Below are positions 1 through 7,805 of a DNA stretch of 32,744 nt, piece by piece. The stretch is from positions 1 to 32,744 of the forward strand of contig JANXUR010000098.1 of NCBI GenBank assembly GCA_025356095.1, given 5' to 3'. Numbering within the stretch: position 1 is the first letter of the stretch; every line of letters begins with the position of its first letter. Position numbers and translations under genes: made by a program. The stretch comes from Acidobacteriaceae bacterium. GTDB lineage: Bacteria; Acidobacteriota; Terriglobia; Terriglobales; Acidobacteriaceae. The notes beneath the pieces are model-generated. The model saw only the letters and a list, made by a program, of their open reading frames with translations, did no database searches and was not told where the DNA came from.

Positions 1-539
1 TCCGCTTGAGCCCTCCTCGCAGCGGCAATGGCGCGTGGAGCAACACGGTGCTGTACTCAATCAATTGCTCGATTATCTGCAATTCAAAAGGGTCGCTGGT
101 GTTGGACGGCGGCGGTACGCTTTACGGAACCGCGGGGTTCGACGGCGGTAATGGCGGGGGCGTCTTTAGCTTGACTCCGCCGAGCGGCGGTGGCACGAGT
201 TGGTCCTTTGCTACCCTGTACTCGTTTGTAAGTGTCTCCAATGGGCAAACCCCCCTGGCTGGCGTAATCCGCGATGCAAGATCTGGCGCCCTCTACGGCA
301 CGGCCGTAACCGGCGGCGTGGAGAATCAGGGCGTGGTATTTAAACTGATGCCGCCCACGTTGGCGGGGGGGGCTTGGACCGAGACGGTGCTGCACTCCTT
401 CAACTCCAGCACGGATGGTTCATATTTATTCGCGCGTTCACTCGCGCCGCTCGTGCTAAACCAGCACGGAGTGTTGTTCGGCACGACTACCTCCGGAGGG
501 GCGAATCGGGACGGGACATTCTGGTCGGTGGTTCCGTGA
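1..539 (+). CDS. GloVer-type tandem-repeat surface protein, C-terminal part (5' end outside window)
   Basis: The frame is open from the first bases of the window to a TGA at 537-539, so only the C-terminal part (about 178 residues) is present. It holds three copies of a repeat of about 60 residues, each with a core LYGT or LFGT, then a Gly-rich turn and a GxVFxLxPP-like strand (cores near residues 39, 95 and 158 counted from the TTG at position 6). This pattern is known from the long choice-of-anchor GloVer repeat proteins common in Acidobacteriota, which are predicted to be exported beta-propeller-like surface proteins. No enzymatic motif is visible and the substrate or partner is unknown. 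The last repeat ends at the stop with no anchor segment after it. The TTG at position 6 is unlikely to be the true start because the frame is open upstream of it. Confidence 0.75.
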   Translation, partial: RLSPPRSGNGAWSNTVLYSINCSIICNSKGSLVLDGGGTLYGTAGFDGGNGGGVFSLTPPSGGGTSWSFATLYSFVSVSNGQTPLAGVIRDARSGALYGTAVTGGVENQGVVFKLMPPTLAGGAWTETVLHSFNSSTDGSYLFARSLAPLVLNQHGVLFGTTTSGGANRDGTFWSVVP

Positions 540-565
540 GACAAGAATCGTCAGGCGGCTGGTAG

Positions 566-597
566 CCCACTCAAGCCTGCAAGTTGGCTTGAGTGGG
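566..597 (+). terminator. Hairpin after the GloVer gene, possible terminator
   Basis: A perfect 12-bp inverted repeat (566-577 with 586-597, 8-base loop) lies 27 bases after the stop codon. No T tract follows, so intrinsic termination is not assured. It may instead protect the mRNA 3' end. Confidence 0.4.
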
Positions 598-1009
598 GGC
601 AGCAGAGATTAGCGCCGCGAACCGCATCTCTCGCCCCGCTCCAGACATAGGCTCTCGCATCCCAATCACCAATCCATGGTGCCCCATCCTCCTCCGGCGC
701 ACGTTGCCGGACGAGGATGGGATGCAGGCTGCCCCCAATTGCCCCGTCGCGGGCAGATAAAGGTGTCGCCTGTGGGTGGAGCAGGGCTTCCTAACCCTGC
801 ATTTCAGACCCTCAAAAACCTCGGGCTTCAGCCCCAGAGGTACCGTTTTCCCTCATCCGTTTTCAAAAAACACGTCGCCACAACCGAAAATCGCATTCCG
901 TAGACTCCGACCAACTAAGCCCCTGCCCTTCAATCACTTCCCACGCTTTGTAGACGATGTCAAAAATTGCAATCGTTCGCGTTTTTCGCACTTTCGCGCA
1001 TTTCTCGCC
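598..1009. repeat. Gene-free stretch with clustered hairpins, possible dispersed intergenic repeat
   Basis: No convincing gene lies here. The short open frames at 676-1117 have atypical composition and no start context. The stretch contains a two-tier hairpin at 683-721 (outer 9 bp CCCATCCTC/GAGGATGGG, inner CCGGC/GCCGG), a 6-bp stem at 781-800 (GCAGGG/CCCTGC) and a stem at 819-840 built from CCTC-GGGC, loop TTCA and GCCC-GAGG. Hairpins of the type GGGCTTCAGCCC are frequent in intergenic DNA of Acidobacteriota as I recall, so this may be a member of a dispersed repeat family. The segment from about 840 to 1009 is AT-richer than its surroundings and shows nothing I can name. Confidence 0.4.
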
Positions 1010-1061
1010 GCCAAAACAAAATGCCCCTGCCTCTCGCGATTCCAGCGAGAGACAGGGGCAT
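1010..1061 (-). terminator. Intrinsic terminator of the inositol-phosphate synthase gene
   Basis: On the minus strand a 17-bp stem (1061-1045 with 1037-1021, 7-base loop) is fully paired if one G-T wobble is allowed, and it is followed at once by TTTGTTTTGG. It starts 24 bases after the stop of the minus-strand gene, which is the expected place for a rho-independent terminator. Confidence 0.8.
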
Positions 1062-1085
1062 GTCCTAAAGTAACGTGCTGTTTAC

Positions 1086-2426
1086 TTAGTCGTAATACTC
1101 CAGCCCTAAATGGGTAATCAAGTTCTCACCAGAAATATGCCGCAGCGTGTTCTTCAGTTTCATTGATTGAATGAACAGGTCATGCTCGGGATACAGCCCC
1201 GCAGGCGTCATCGGCGACTTCAGGTAGAAGCTCAGCCACTCCTGTATGCCGATGCCTTGCAGCTCTTTGGTCCGCGCAGCCAGATCCATGAATAGCACCA
1301 GATCCAGTGCAATCGGTGCCGCCAGAATCGAGTCCCGGCACAGAAAGTCCACCTTGATCTGCATCGGATAACCCATCCATCCGAAGATATCAATGCTGTC
1401 CCAACCCTCTTTGTTATCACCACGTGGCGGATAATAGTTAATGCGAACCTTGTGGTACAGATCCTTGTAAAGCTCAGGATAAACATCCGGCTGCAGAATG
1501 TGCTCCAGCACGCTCAGTTTCGACTCTTCCTTGGTCTTGAATGACTCGGGATCTTCCAGCACTTCCCCGTCGCGGTTGCCCAGAATGTTGGTGGAAAACC
1601 AGCCGCTCATGCCCAGCATCCGCGCCTTGAAGCCCGGAGCCAGGATCGTCTTGATTAGCGTCTGCCCGGTCTTGAAATCCTTGCCGCAGACAGGGGCCTT
1701 GTTGTCGCGCGAAAGCTGAATCATGCAAGGCAGATCCACCGTAAGGTTCGGCGCGCCATTGGCAAACGGCACCCCTTCCTTCAACGCCGCGTAAGCGTAA
1801 ATCATCGAAGGCGCGATGGAGTGGTCATTGGCAACCATCGCCTTTTCAAAGCTTTCCAACGTTTCGTGCGCGGGGCCGCGTGTCAAAAAAATCTCAGTAG
1901 ACCCGCACCAAATCATCACCAGCCGGTCGGCACCGGACGACTGCTTGAAGTTGCGAATATCTTGGCGAACCTGCTCGGCCAGCTCCATCTTGTTGGCACC
2001 CTTTTTCACGTTGGGGCCATCGAGCTTCTTCACATATTGCTGGTCAAATACGGCGGGCATGGGCTGGATGGATTCCAGAAACGGCCGAATCTGCTCCAGC
2101 GTTTCTTTTTCTAGCACACCAGCCTTGCGAGCGGCCACATACATATCGTCGGGAATCGGATCCCATCCGGCGAACACCAGATCATTGAGATCGGCGAGCG
2201 GCACAAAGTCCTTGATTTTAGGCGAGTTATTGTCCGTCCGCTTGCCCAGACGAATGGTTCCCATCTGCGTAAGCGACCCAATAGGAGAAGCTAGGCCTTT
2301 GCGGACGGCTTCTACGCCCGCCACGAAGGTGGTGGCGACAGCGCCCATACCGGGGATCATGATGCCTAGTTTGCCCTTGGCGGGCGCGATGTTGCCGGTG
2401 ACATTTGCAGGTTTAGTATCAGTCAT
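1086..2426 (-). CDS. ino1: Inositol-3-phosphate synthase
   Basis: The 446-residue product matches myo-inositol-1(3)-phosphate synthase, which isomerises glucose 6-phosphate to inositol phosphate with bound NAD. The N-terminal dinucleotide-binding loop reads GIMIPGMGAVATT (about residues 21-33). The catalytic half carries the block CGKDFKTGQT, then the conserved GNRDGEVL and KEESK region that in the family binds substrate and supplies catalytic lysines. The start at 2426 has no close Shine-Dalgarno; an AGGAGA lies about 40 bases upstream, too far for normal use. No other in-frame start precedes the NAD loop except this ATG. It is transcribed alone, divergently from the SDR gene, and ends at a strong terminator. 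In bacteria the product feeds inositol phospholipids or inositol-derived solutes; which applies here cannot be read from the neighbours. Confidence 0.9.
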   Translation of the reverse strand: MTDTKPANVTGNIAPAKGKLGIMIPGMGAVATTFVAGVEAVRKGLASPIGSLTQMGTIRLGKRTDNNSPKIKDFVPLADLNDLVFAGWDPIPDDMYVAARKAGVLEKETLEQIRPFLESIQPMPAVFDQQYVKKLDGPNVKKGANKMELAEQVRQDIRNFKQSSGADRLVMIWCGSTEIFLTRGPAHETLESFEKAMVANDHSIAPSMIYAYAALKEGVPFANGAPNLTVDLPCMIQLSRDNKAPVCGKDFKTGQTLIKTILAPGFKARMLGMSGWFSTNILGNRDGEVLEDPESFKTKEESKLSVLEHILQPDVYPELYKDLYHKVRINYYPPRGDNKEGWDSIDIFGWMGYPMQIKVDFLCRDSILAAPIALDLVLFMDLAARTKELQGIGIQEWLSFYLKSPMTPAGLYPEHDLFIQSMKLKNTLRHISGENLITHLGLEYYD

Positions 2427-2627
2427 GGAATCAATCGTGGCGCAAACTGCACGCCTCTTCTTTCTCTCCTAATGGGTATCTCCACGGAAATGCGTCGGGG
2501 GATGCCACTCATGTTGCATCAGAGCTATTGCAGCAAACATCTATGGTCTCGTATTAGGGTACTGTAATGCAACCACAGCGGAGTGAGCGGCACCGTGAAC
2601 GATGGAATTGCAGAAAAGCGAGGCGGA

Positions 2628-3497
2628 ATGGCGAAGAGCATGGGGACAAGCGCTGGCAAGATCGCATTGGTGACGGGAGCATCGAGCGGCATTGGGCTGC
2701 TGTCGGCAGTGGAACTGGCGCGACGCGGCATGACAGTGGTGGCAACGATGCGGAATCCCGAGCGGCGTGGGCGACTGGAAGACGCGGCACGAGCGGCTGG
2801 CGTCCTCGAACGCATGGACGTTCGGCAACTCGATGTCACCGACTTTGACGCGATCCCCGGTGTGTTCGAGAAGGTCGCCGCCGACCACAAGCGGATTGAC
2901 GTGCTGCTCAACAACGCGGGATTCGCCGTCGGCGGATTTGCCGAAGACATCCAAATGAGCGAGCTGCGGCATCAGTTCGAGACGAATTTTTTTGGCAATG
3001 TGGCCACCACAAAAGCGGCGTTGCCCATCATGCGGCGGCAGCGGGCGGGCCACATTCTTACGGTGACGTCCATTGGCGGGCGAATTGGCCAGCCGGTGGT
3101 ATCCAGCTACACGGCGTCGAAGTTCGCGCTGGAGGGCTGGACGGAATCGTTGCGACTGGAGTGCGCGCCGCTAGGCATCAAGGTGGTGCTGATTGAGCCG
3201 GGCGCGTTTGCCACCGACATTTGGGAGCGCAACTCGGAGTTGGGCGCGAATGTGACGCAGGCAGATTCTCCGAACTATGCCCGGGCGCAGCGGTTCCAAA
3301 AAGAGGTAATAAAGCAGATACCACAAGCCGATGCAACCGAGGTGGCGACGCTGATCGCAGACGCGGCGGAAGATCCGAACCCGCGGCTGCGATACATGAT
3401 TGGCAAAGATGCGAAGATCCAGTGGGCAATGCGAACGATATTGCCGTGGAAGTGGTATGAGCGAATTCTGGTGAATTATTTGAAGCTGAGGGATTAA
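2628..3497 (+). CDS. Short-chain dehydrogenase/reductase (SDR)
   Basis: The 289-residue protein is a classical SDR: cofactor loop TGASSGIG near the N-terminus, the structural NNAG motif, a catalytic Ser in the VTSIGG segment and the Tyr-x-x-x-Lys pair in SSYTASK. After the catalytic domain it has a C-terminal extension typical of oxidoreductases acting on larger or lipid-like alcohols, but the substrate cannot be named. I chose the ATG at 2628, just before the Rossmann strand, with AGGCGG immediately upstream. A GTG at 2583 in the same frame would add 15 residues that no SDR needs, and an ATG at 2640 is also possible. It is divergent from ino1 and convergent with the exported protein at 3656. 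The 158-bp gap after it has a weak GC-rich hairpin near 3592-3606 without a T tract. Confidence 0.85.
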   Translation: MAKSMGTSAGKIALVTGASSGIGLLSAVELARRGMTVVATMRNPERRGRLEDAARAAGVLERMDVRQLDVTDFDAIPGVFEKVAADHKRIDVLLNNAGFAVGGFAEDIQMSELRHQFETNFFGNVATTKAALPIMRRQRAGHILTVTSIGGRIGQPVVSSYTASKFALEGWTESLRLECAPLGIKVVLIEPGAFATDIWERNSELGANVTQADSPNYARAQRFQKEVIKQIPQADATEVATLIADAAEDPNPRLRYMIGKDAKIQWAMRTILPWKWYERILVNYLKLRD

Positions 3498-3655
3498 GCC
3501 AGTAATACAGTCAGCCTAGAAGCTATTTCTATTTAAACGACAAAGCTTGCAACGTTTCTGGATTCTGGTGAATGATATGCCCCTGGGGCCCCTGCCACGG
3601 GGGCAGAAGTCCAACAGAGCTAAAGAAGAATCGTGCGGTATTAACCCGCTTCCCA

Positions 3656-4165
3656 CTATTTCGCGTCCAAGTCCACTTCGTGCACGGGAACATCGCTGTG
3701 CGAGAGCAGAATCTCGAAGCGGCGCTGCTCTTCTTTCTTAAACGTGGCCTGATCCGGATAAAGTTCCTTGGTGATGGCGGCGCTGGCAGAGTCGTCGCCG
3801 AAGGCGGCCAAATTCTTGAAGGTGATGGTGACGCGGTAGTCCCATCGAGCGTCCTCAGAGGCATGCAGACGCGGAGCTTCCACCTTCACGCTGAGGATGC
3901 GGCCTGAAGCAATCTGCTTGCGGAGAATCGGCAAGTGGTTCTTCTTGAAGAGTTTGAGGAACTCGTCGGCGTGTCCCCACTGGGTTTTGTAGTAGTACTC
4001 AACCACGTAGGGCTTGTCATTGGGCGAGGAAGAAGACTGCGCCGACTGCGCCGACTGTGCCGATTGCGCCTGGGCGCGGGGCATTGCGGGCAAGACAGCC
4101 AAAACGACGGCAACGGCCAGCACAGCTGCGAATACGATGAGAGCGAGACGAAGGCGACGGGACAT
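3656..4165 (-). CDS. Small exported protein of unknown function with SAQ repeats
   Basis: The product is 169 residues. It begins MSRRLRLAL, followed by a hydrophobic stretch and an Ala-rich region ending around AQAQ, which looks like a signal peptide or N-terminal anchor. Next comes a low-complexity SAQ repeat and then about 115 residues rich in aromatic and charged residues (VEYYYKTQWG, a run of Lys/Phe, EEQRRFEIL). The order of strand and helix is reminiscent of small dimeric alpha/beta-barrel proteins, but no motif proves it. The start at 4165 is fixed by AAGGAG nine bases upstream; the open frame continues to 4276 but that part would precede the signal peptide. It lies 92 bp downstream of the acetyltransferase gene on the same strand and may be cotranscribed with it. 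No catalytic residues can be proposed. Confidence 0.7.
   Translation of the reverse strand: MSRRLRLALIVFAAVLAVAVVLAVLPAMPRAQAQSAQSAQSAQSSSSPNDKPYVVEYYYKTQWGHADEFLKLFKKNHLPILRKQIASGRILSVKVEAPRLHASEDARWDYRVTITFKNLAAFGDDSASAAITKELYPDQATFKKEEQRRFEILLSHSDVPVHEVDLDAK
4035..4070. repeat. Four 9-bp tandem units (coding, SAQ repeat)
   Basis: Four units of the form GACTGCGCC (third and fourth with one or two changes) lie head to tail. On the minus strand they encode SAQ three-residue repeats right after the signal peptide of the exported protein. Length changes here would stay in frame. Confidence 0.8.
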
Positions 4166-4257
4166 GAGTGAGGCTCCTTGGGCCATAGGCGAGTATTTCG
4201 CTTGAGATTCTGCAAAGTCAAGGTAAAAACTTGATGAAAGCGGGAAGGTGCACGTGT

Positions 4258-5064
4258 TTAGATTTGCAACCGCCACTTGGTGCGGGTGTAAGCAGTGCGA
4301 AAGCCCTGACGCTCGGCATTGCGTTGCGAGTTGCTGCCGGGAATGGCGACCATTTCGGCGACGTCACATCCTTGCTCTGCGGCATAGCGCATACGCTCCT
4401 GCAGTAGCGCAGCTTGCAATCCCCGGCGGCGAAAGGCGGGCACCGTAGCAGCGCCGCCGAACAGTGCGACGCCCTGGTGCAAACACAGCACCCCCGCCGC
4501 TCCGGGAACGCCATCCCATTCCGCCAGAAAGCACGGACTGTGCTCGCGCGCCGTGATGACTGAGCCCAACTCGTGCATAAATTCGCGTAACTCGGGATGC
4601 TCGTGCGACCAGCCCTGTGCGCTGACCTCGCACCACACAGCCGCTTCCCCCGGCTCGATGCTGCGGACAGTGATGCCGGGCAGAAGCGCCTTGGCGGGCA
4701 CCTCCACGGGCCGGAAGAGAACGTTGCTGACCTCCATCGGACGGTAGCCGCGCTCGCAGAGCAATTCCAGTGCCGCAACGCCAGCAAATGGGCTGACCTC
4801 GTGCATCACGGGCGCATTGCGCTCACGAAAGAAGCGTTCGATGGAGTCGAGGCCAGCAACGGTCAGTTCCTCAAACAGGCCCAGACCGAAGGTTTGAGTG
4901 ACGGGCGACTCCGGGCCGTCGAAAATCGCGCACGCGCCTGCCAGTTCAGTCCATTCCGCGCGACTGGCCGGTTGCACGTGCCGCCGGGCCTGGGCAAACC
5001 GCGCGGCAGCAAAGCCTTCGGCCCGTTCCAGCCGCTTACTGAGCTCGATGTCGGCAAAGATCAT
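4258..5064 (-). CDS. GNAT-family N-acetyltransferase
   Basis: The 268-residue product has a C-terminal GNAT domain: a beta-strand with GAAGVLCLH, the acetyl-CoA pyrophosphate loop in ATVPAFRRRGLQAALL (R-x-x-G-x-x type motif A) and the following helix, then NSQRNAERQGF, which is typical of the last helix and strand of the fold. The N-terminal half resembles a second, degenerate GNAT-like domain, as in tandem GNAT proteins. The substrate is unknown. I chose ATG 5064 (MIFADIEL); the ten extra residues to 5094 (MCPWPGYHTC) look spurious. It is divergent from the membrane-anchored gene at 5258 and followed on the same strand by the small exported protein. Confidence 0.82.
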   Translation of the reverse strand: MIFADIELSKRLERAEGFAAARFAQARRHVQPASRAEWTELAGACAIFDGPESPVTQTFGLGLFEELTVAGLDSIERFFRERNAPVMHEVSPFAGVAALELLCERGYRPMEVSNVLFRPVEVPAKALLPGITVRSIEPGEAAVWCEVSAQGWSHEHPELREFMHELGSVITAREHSPCFLAEWDGVPGAAGVLCLHQGVALFGGAATVPAFRRRGLQAALLQERMRYAAEQGCDVAEMVAIPGSNSQRNAERQGFRTAYTRTKWRLQI

Positions 5065-5257
5065 GCAGGTATGGTAACCGGGCCAAGGGCACACATCAAA
5101 CTTTGGAGCAAACCTTGGCCTATTCAGCGGAACCGACTGGCCTGTGGACGGTGTGTGCGCCCGGTCACTTTTCTATGTATCCTAAGCGGCGTATATTTTG
5201 GTCGGTTGCAGTTGAGCAAGAATTTGAATCAGCTATCAGTTCCTGTGGAGGGGCAGC

Positions 5258-5938
5258 ATGTTTGAAGAAGATCTGGAATTAGAAAAGAAGCAGTCTTCGA
5301 TTATCCCGATGGCGCTGATTGCCATTCTGCTGTGCGCGATCGGCTACGGCGTGTACTACGTGATCCATGACAGCCAACGCAAGCTGACGGTAGAAGAAGC
5401 AACGCCGCTGGCACAAGCGGCGGTGACGGCTATGAAGGCACCCACGTTGGAGTTCCACACGGGCACCGTGGTGTATGGCATGAAAGAGAACCCGTCAGAC
5501 CCACACTTTAAGCTACTGGCCAAAGCCGGACTGGTAACGGTGAAGCCAGTGGGCGACCCTCGCCTGAAGATTAACGTGGCGCTGACGGAAAAGGGCAAGG
5601 CGTTGATCGAAGGCGTCCCCGGCATGACCAAGAAAGCCGACAAAGATACGGTGGACTACTTGGTACCGCTTGCCACCCATAAGTTCAACAAGGTAGAGGG
5701 CGTGACCATGCAGGGCACCACCCACGCCATTGTGGGGTATAGCTGGACATGGGAACCCAACGACTTAGGCAAGGTGCTCGACTCCGACAGCCCGCTGGTG
5801 AAGAGTATGGGTAGTTATGAGCGACAAACTTTAATTGATAAGTATGGCGCGAAGTTCTATGGTAGCGCTGGCCCGCAAAAGACGCGGCTGGCAGCCGAGT
5901 TCACCAGCGGCAAAGGCTGGGCACTGACGCAACAGTAA
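5258..5938 (+). CDS. Membrane-anchored protein of unknown function
   Basis: The 226-residue product has a short acidic cytoplasmic start (MFEEDLELEKK), one hydrophobic segment (about residues 16-36) and then an outside domain of about 190 residues rich in Thr, Lys and Val. The outside part contains LTEKGKALIEG, which looks like a winged-helix-style helix end but lies outside the membrane here, and strand-rich segments such as VEGVTMQGTTHAIVGYSWTW. I do not recognise a named family; similar single-pass proteins are common in Acidobacteriota as far as I recall. The start is well supported by GGAGGGG seven bases or so ahead of ATG. A possible -10 element TATATT is at 5192-5197 but no good -35 goes with it. 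The gene is monocistronic and ends at the perfect hairpin at 5986-6027. Confidence 0.75.
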   Translation: MFEEDLELEKKQSSIIPMALIAILLCAIGYGVYYVIHDSQRKLTVEEATPLAQAAVTAMKAPTLEFHTGTVVYGMKENPSDPHFKLLAKAGLVTVKPVGDPRLKINVALTEKGKALIEGVPGMTKKADKDTVDYLVPLATHKFNKVEGVTMQGTTHAIVGYSWTWEPNDLGKVLDSDSPLVKSMGSYERQTLIDKYGAKFYGSAGPQKTRLAAEFTSGKGWALTQQ

Positions 5939-5985
5939 TAACTAGAAGATCGAGTGGCAGTTATTCATGCTATCCGATAAATGCG

Positions 5986-6027
5986 CAGCACGAAGGCCCA
6001 CCCGCCAGCGGATGGGCCTTCGTGCTG
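5986..6027. terminator. Bidirectional hairpin terminator between convergent genes
   Basis: A perfect 15-bp inverted repeat (5986-6000 with 6013-6027, 12-base loop that itself can pair CCGC with GCGG) lies between the stops of the convergent genes at 5938 and 6037. Only short T runs follow on either side. Confidence 0.7.
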
Positions 6028-6036
6028 ACACCCTGT

Positions 6037-6663
6037 TTACTCTCCGCGCTTTATGCGGTGCGACCAGTGGTTCCAGATGAACCAGATTGCGCCAACGACG
6101 ATGACTGCGCCAATCACAGCATCGAACTTGTGGAAATAGTCGCGAAGGTAGTCCCAGTTAGCGCCCGCTTTCATTCCCAGATACGCGAGGGCAAAACACC
6201 AAGGCCACGAGCCGAGAAAGGTGTAAAGGTGGAACCGGCCTTGCGGCATACGGGCGATGCCAGCGGGCAGCGCGATAAACGTTCGGACAACGGGCAGCAG
6301 CCGGCTGATGAAAACGGCCGAATTGCCCCACTTGGCGAAGAAACGGTCGGCCCAATCGAGCTCGCGTGCGCTCATAAAAACATAAGAGCCGAAACGCTCG
6401 ACCAGCGGGCGGCCTCCGTAATACCCGACGGCGTAGGCAACAGCAGAGCCGATGTTGCAGCCGATGGCTCCGGCGGTGGCGACCCAGAATAGCTCGAAGC
6501 GTCCGGTGAAAACGAGGTAGCCGGAAAACGGCATGATGACTTCTGATGGCAGCGGAATGCATGCCGATTCGATGGCCATGAGCACCGCGATGCCGGCGTA
6601 GCCTCCAGCGGAGATGACGGCGATGATGAAGCAGCTAAGCGCGGCGAGAATTTTTGAGACCAT
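6037..6663 (-). CDS. DedA-family membrane protein
   Basis: The 208-residue protein has the DedA (VTT/SNARE-associated) signature: an N-terminal hydrophobic helix, the re-entrant loop ESACIPLPSEVIMPFSG (Glu, Pro-x-Pro and Glu conserved), GCNIGSAVAYAVGYYGG, and after an amphipathic stretch the second motif FISRLLPVVRTFIALPAG with the conserved Arg residues. Four or five further membrane segments follow. Members help move undecaprenyl phosphate or phospholipids between membrane leaflets and influence cell division and envelope stress. The start at 6663 is the first Met before the first hydrophobic helix. It is divergent from nth with 92 bp between the start codons and convergent with the gene at 5258. 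The exact lipid substrate cannot be inferred. Confidence 0.9.
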   Translation of the reverse strand: MVSKILAALSCFIIAVISAGGYAGIAVLMAIESACIPLPSEVIMPFSGYLVFTGRFELFWVATAGAIGCNIGSAVAYAVGYYGGRPLVERFGSYVFMSARELDWADRFFAKWGNSAVFISRLLPVVRTFIALPAGIARMPQGRFHLYTFLGSWPWCFALAYLGMKAGANWDYLRDYFHKFDAVIGAVIVVGAIWFIWNHWSHRIKRGE

Positions 6664-6714
6664 AGTGGAGAAGACCCTTCGAACCCGTGGCTCAGAATGC
6701 CGGAATTGCCGAAA

Positions 6715-6743
6715 TTGATGAGACTCAAGCTAGGATATAGGAT
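6715..6743 (+). promoter_or_regulatory. Possible sigma-70-type promoter of nth
   Basis: TTGATG (6715-6720) and TAGGAT (6738-6743) are separated by exactly 17 bases; each matches its consensus at four of six positions. The start codon at 6756 would leave a leader of only about six bases. Confidence 0.35.
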
Positions 6744-6755
6744 TCAGAGAGCAGC

Positions 6756-7607
6756 ATGGGGGATGGCGTGGGGCAAGCGCGCAAGGCAAAGTCGGCGGCG
6801 GGGCGCAAAACAGGCGGAGAGCCGCAGTCCACAGCGCCTACGCGGCCGGTCGCGAAACCGAAACGGGCGACAGGTACACAGACAAATAAGAAAGCAGCGA
6901 CCCGCACGGCGAAGGCTGAAAAGGGCTACAAGCCGCTGGCACCGGAGCGCGTAAAGGCGATTTTAGCGGAGCTTGACCGCCTTTATCCCAAGGTGAGGTG
7001 CGCGCTGCATCACAATTCGGCTTGGGAACTGTTGGTGGCGACGATTCTTTCAGCGCAGTGCACCGACGCGCGGGTGAACATGGTGACGCCGGTGCTATTC
7101 AAGAAGTATCCGACGCCGCAGCACTTTGCCGCGCTGCAGCCGGAGGCACTGGAGCCCGACATCCGCTCGACAGGATTTTTCCGCAACAAGGCCAAGAGCT
7201 TGGTGGGTGCGGCCAAGAGGATTGAGCAAGAGTTTGGCGGCAAGGTGCCCGCCGACATGGAAAAGCTGCTGACCGTTCCGGGCGCGGCGCGCAAGACGGC
7301 AAACGTGGTGTTGGGCTCGTGGTTCGGCATTGCTGTGGGCGTGGTGGTGGATACCCATGTACACCGCATCTCGCGACGGCTGGAGTTGGTGGGCAAAAGC
7401 TCGAACGATCCGGTGAAGATTGAGCGCGACCTGATGAAGGTACTGCCACAGAGCCGCTGGATTGATTTTTCGCATCAAATCATCCACCACGGGCGCAGCC
7501 TGTGCGTAGCGCGCGGGCCGAAGTGCGTGGAGTGCCCGATGGAGCCGCTGTGCCATGCGACGGATAAGACGTGGAGCACGGTAGAGATGCACAAAAATGC
7601 GCGGTAG
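6756..7607 (+). CDS. nth: Endonuclease III (DNA glycosylase/AP lyase)
   Basis: This base-excision repair enzyme removes oxidised pyrimidines and cuts at abasic sites. The helix-hairpin-helix reads VPGAARKTANV, with the catalytic Lys at residue 180; the catalytic Asp is D199 in VDTHVHR. The C-terminal iron-sulfur cluster ligands are complete with spacing C-x6-C-x2-C-x5-C (C250, C257, C260, C266). The protein is 283 residues, roughly 70 longer than the E. coli type, because of a basic N-terminal tail rich in Lys, Arg, Ala and Thr (about residues 8-56) before the glycosylase domain. The tail is probably disordered and may bind DNA. A later start is possible but no internal ATG or GTG with a Shine-Dalgarno is obvious. 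It is divergent from the DedA gene and is followed by the S9 peptidase after about 200 bp. Confidence 0.93.
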   Translation: MGDGVGQARKAKSAAGRKTGGEPQSTAPTRPVAKPKRATGTQTNKKAATRTAKAEKGYKPLAPERVKAILAELDRLYPKVRCALHHNSAWELLVATILSAQCTDARVNMVTPVLFKKYPTPQHFAALQPEALEPDIRSTGFFRNKAKSLVGAAKRIEQEFGGKVPADMEKLLTVPGAARKTANVVLGSWFGIAVGVVVDTHVHRISRRLELVGKSSNDPVKIERDLMKVLPQSRWIDFSHQIIHHGRSLCVARGPKCVECPMEPLCHATDKTWSTVEMHKNAR

Positions 7608-7805
7608 TAATAAGAACGTAGCCACCGAGGATGCAGACCTCCTCGAACCTTGCGAGGATATTTGATGCGTCTCCGCCTTCTCCAATTCGTTTTGCTGGGT
7701 ATGCTCACGAGCCTGCTCTACGGGGAAGATGCAACAACGCGGAGAGCACTTGGCCCTAACGCCGTCGCTGCCTTACCCTTCACTCTTCAAGAGGCAAAGT
7801 ACTTC

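Noticed and set aside
172-182. Nth helix-hairpin-helix reading PGAAR instead of PGVGR as a possible loss of function (residues 175-179 of the protein at 6756)
   Set aside because: The catalytic Lys and Asp and all four cluster Cys are intact, and Ala at the second Gly place occurs in other endonuclease III proteins as I recall. The coordinates given here are only residue-scale markers; the gene lies at 6756-7607.
1816-2472. 218-residue open frame antisense to inositol-phosphate synthase
   Set aside because: It mirrors the codon pattern of the real gene, has no recognisable motif and no ribosome site.
3579-3606. GC-rich hairpin between the SDR gene and the exported protein as a terminator
   Set aside because: The stem is short with competing pairings and there is no T tract on either strand.
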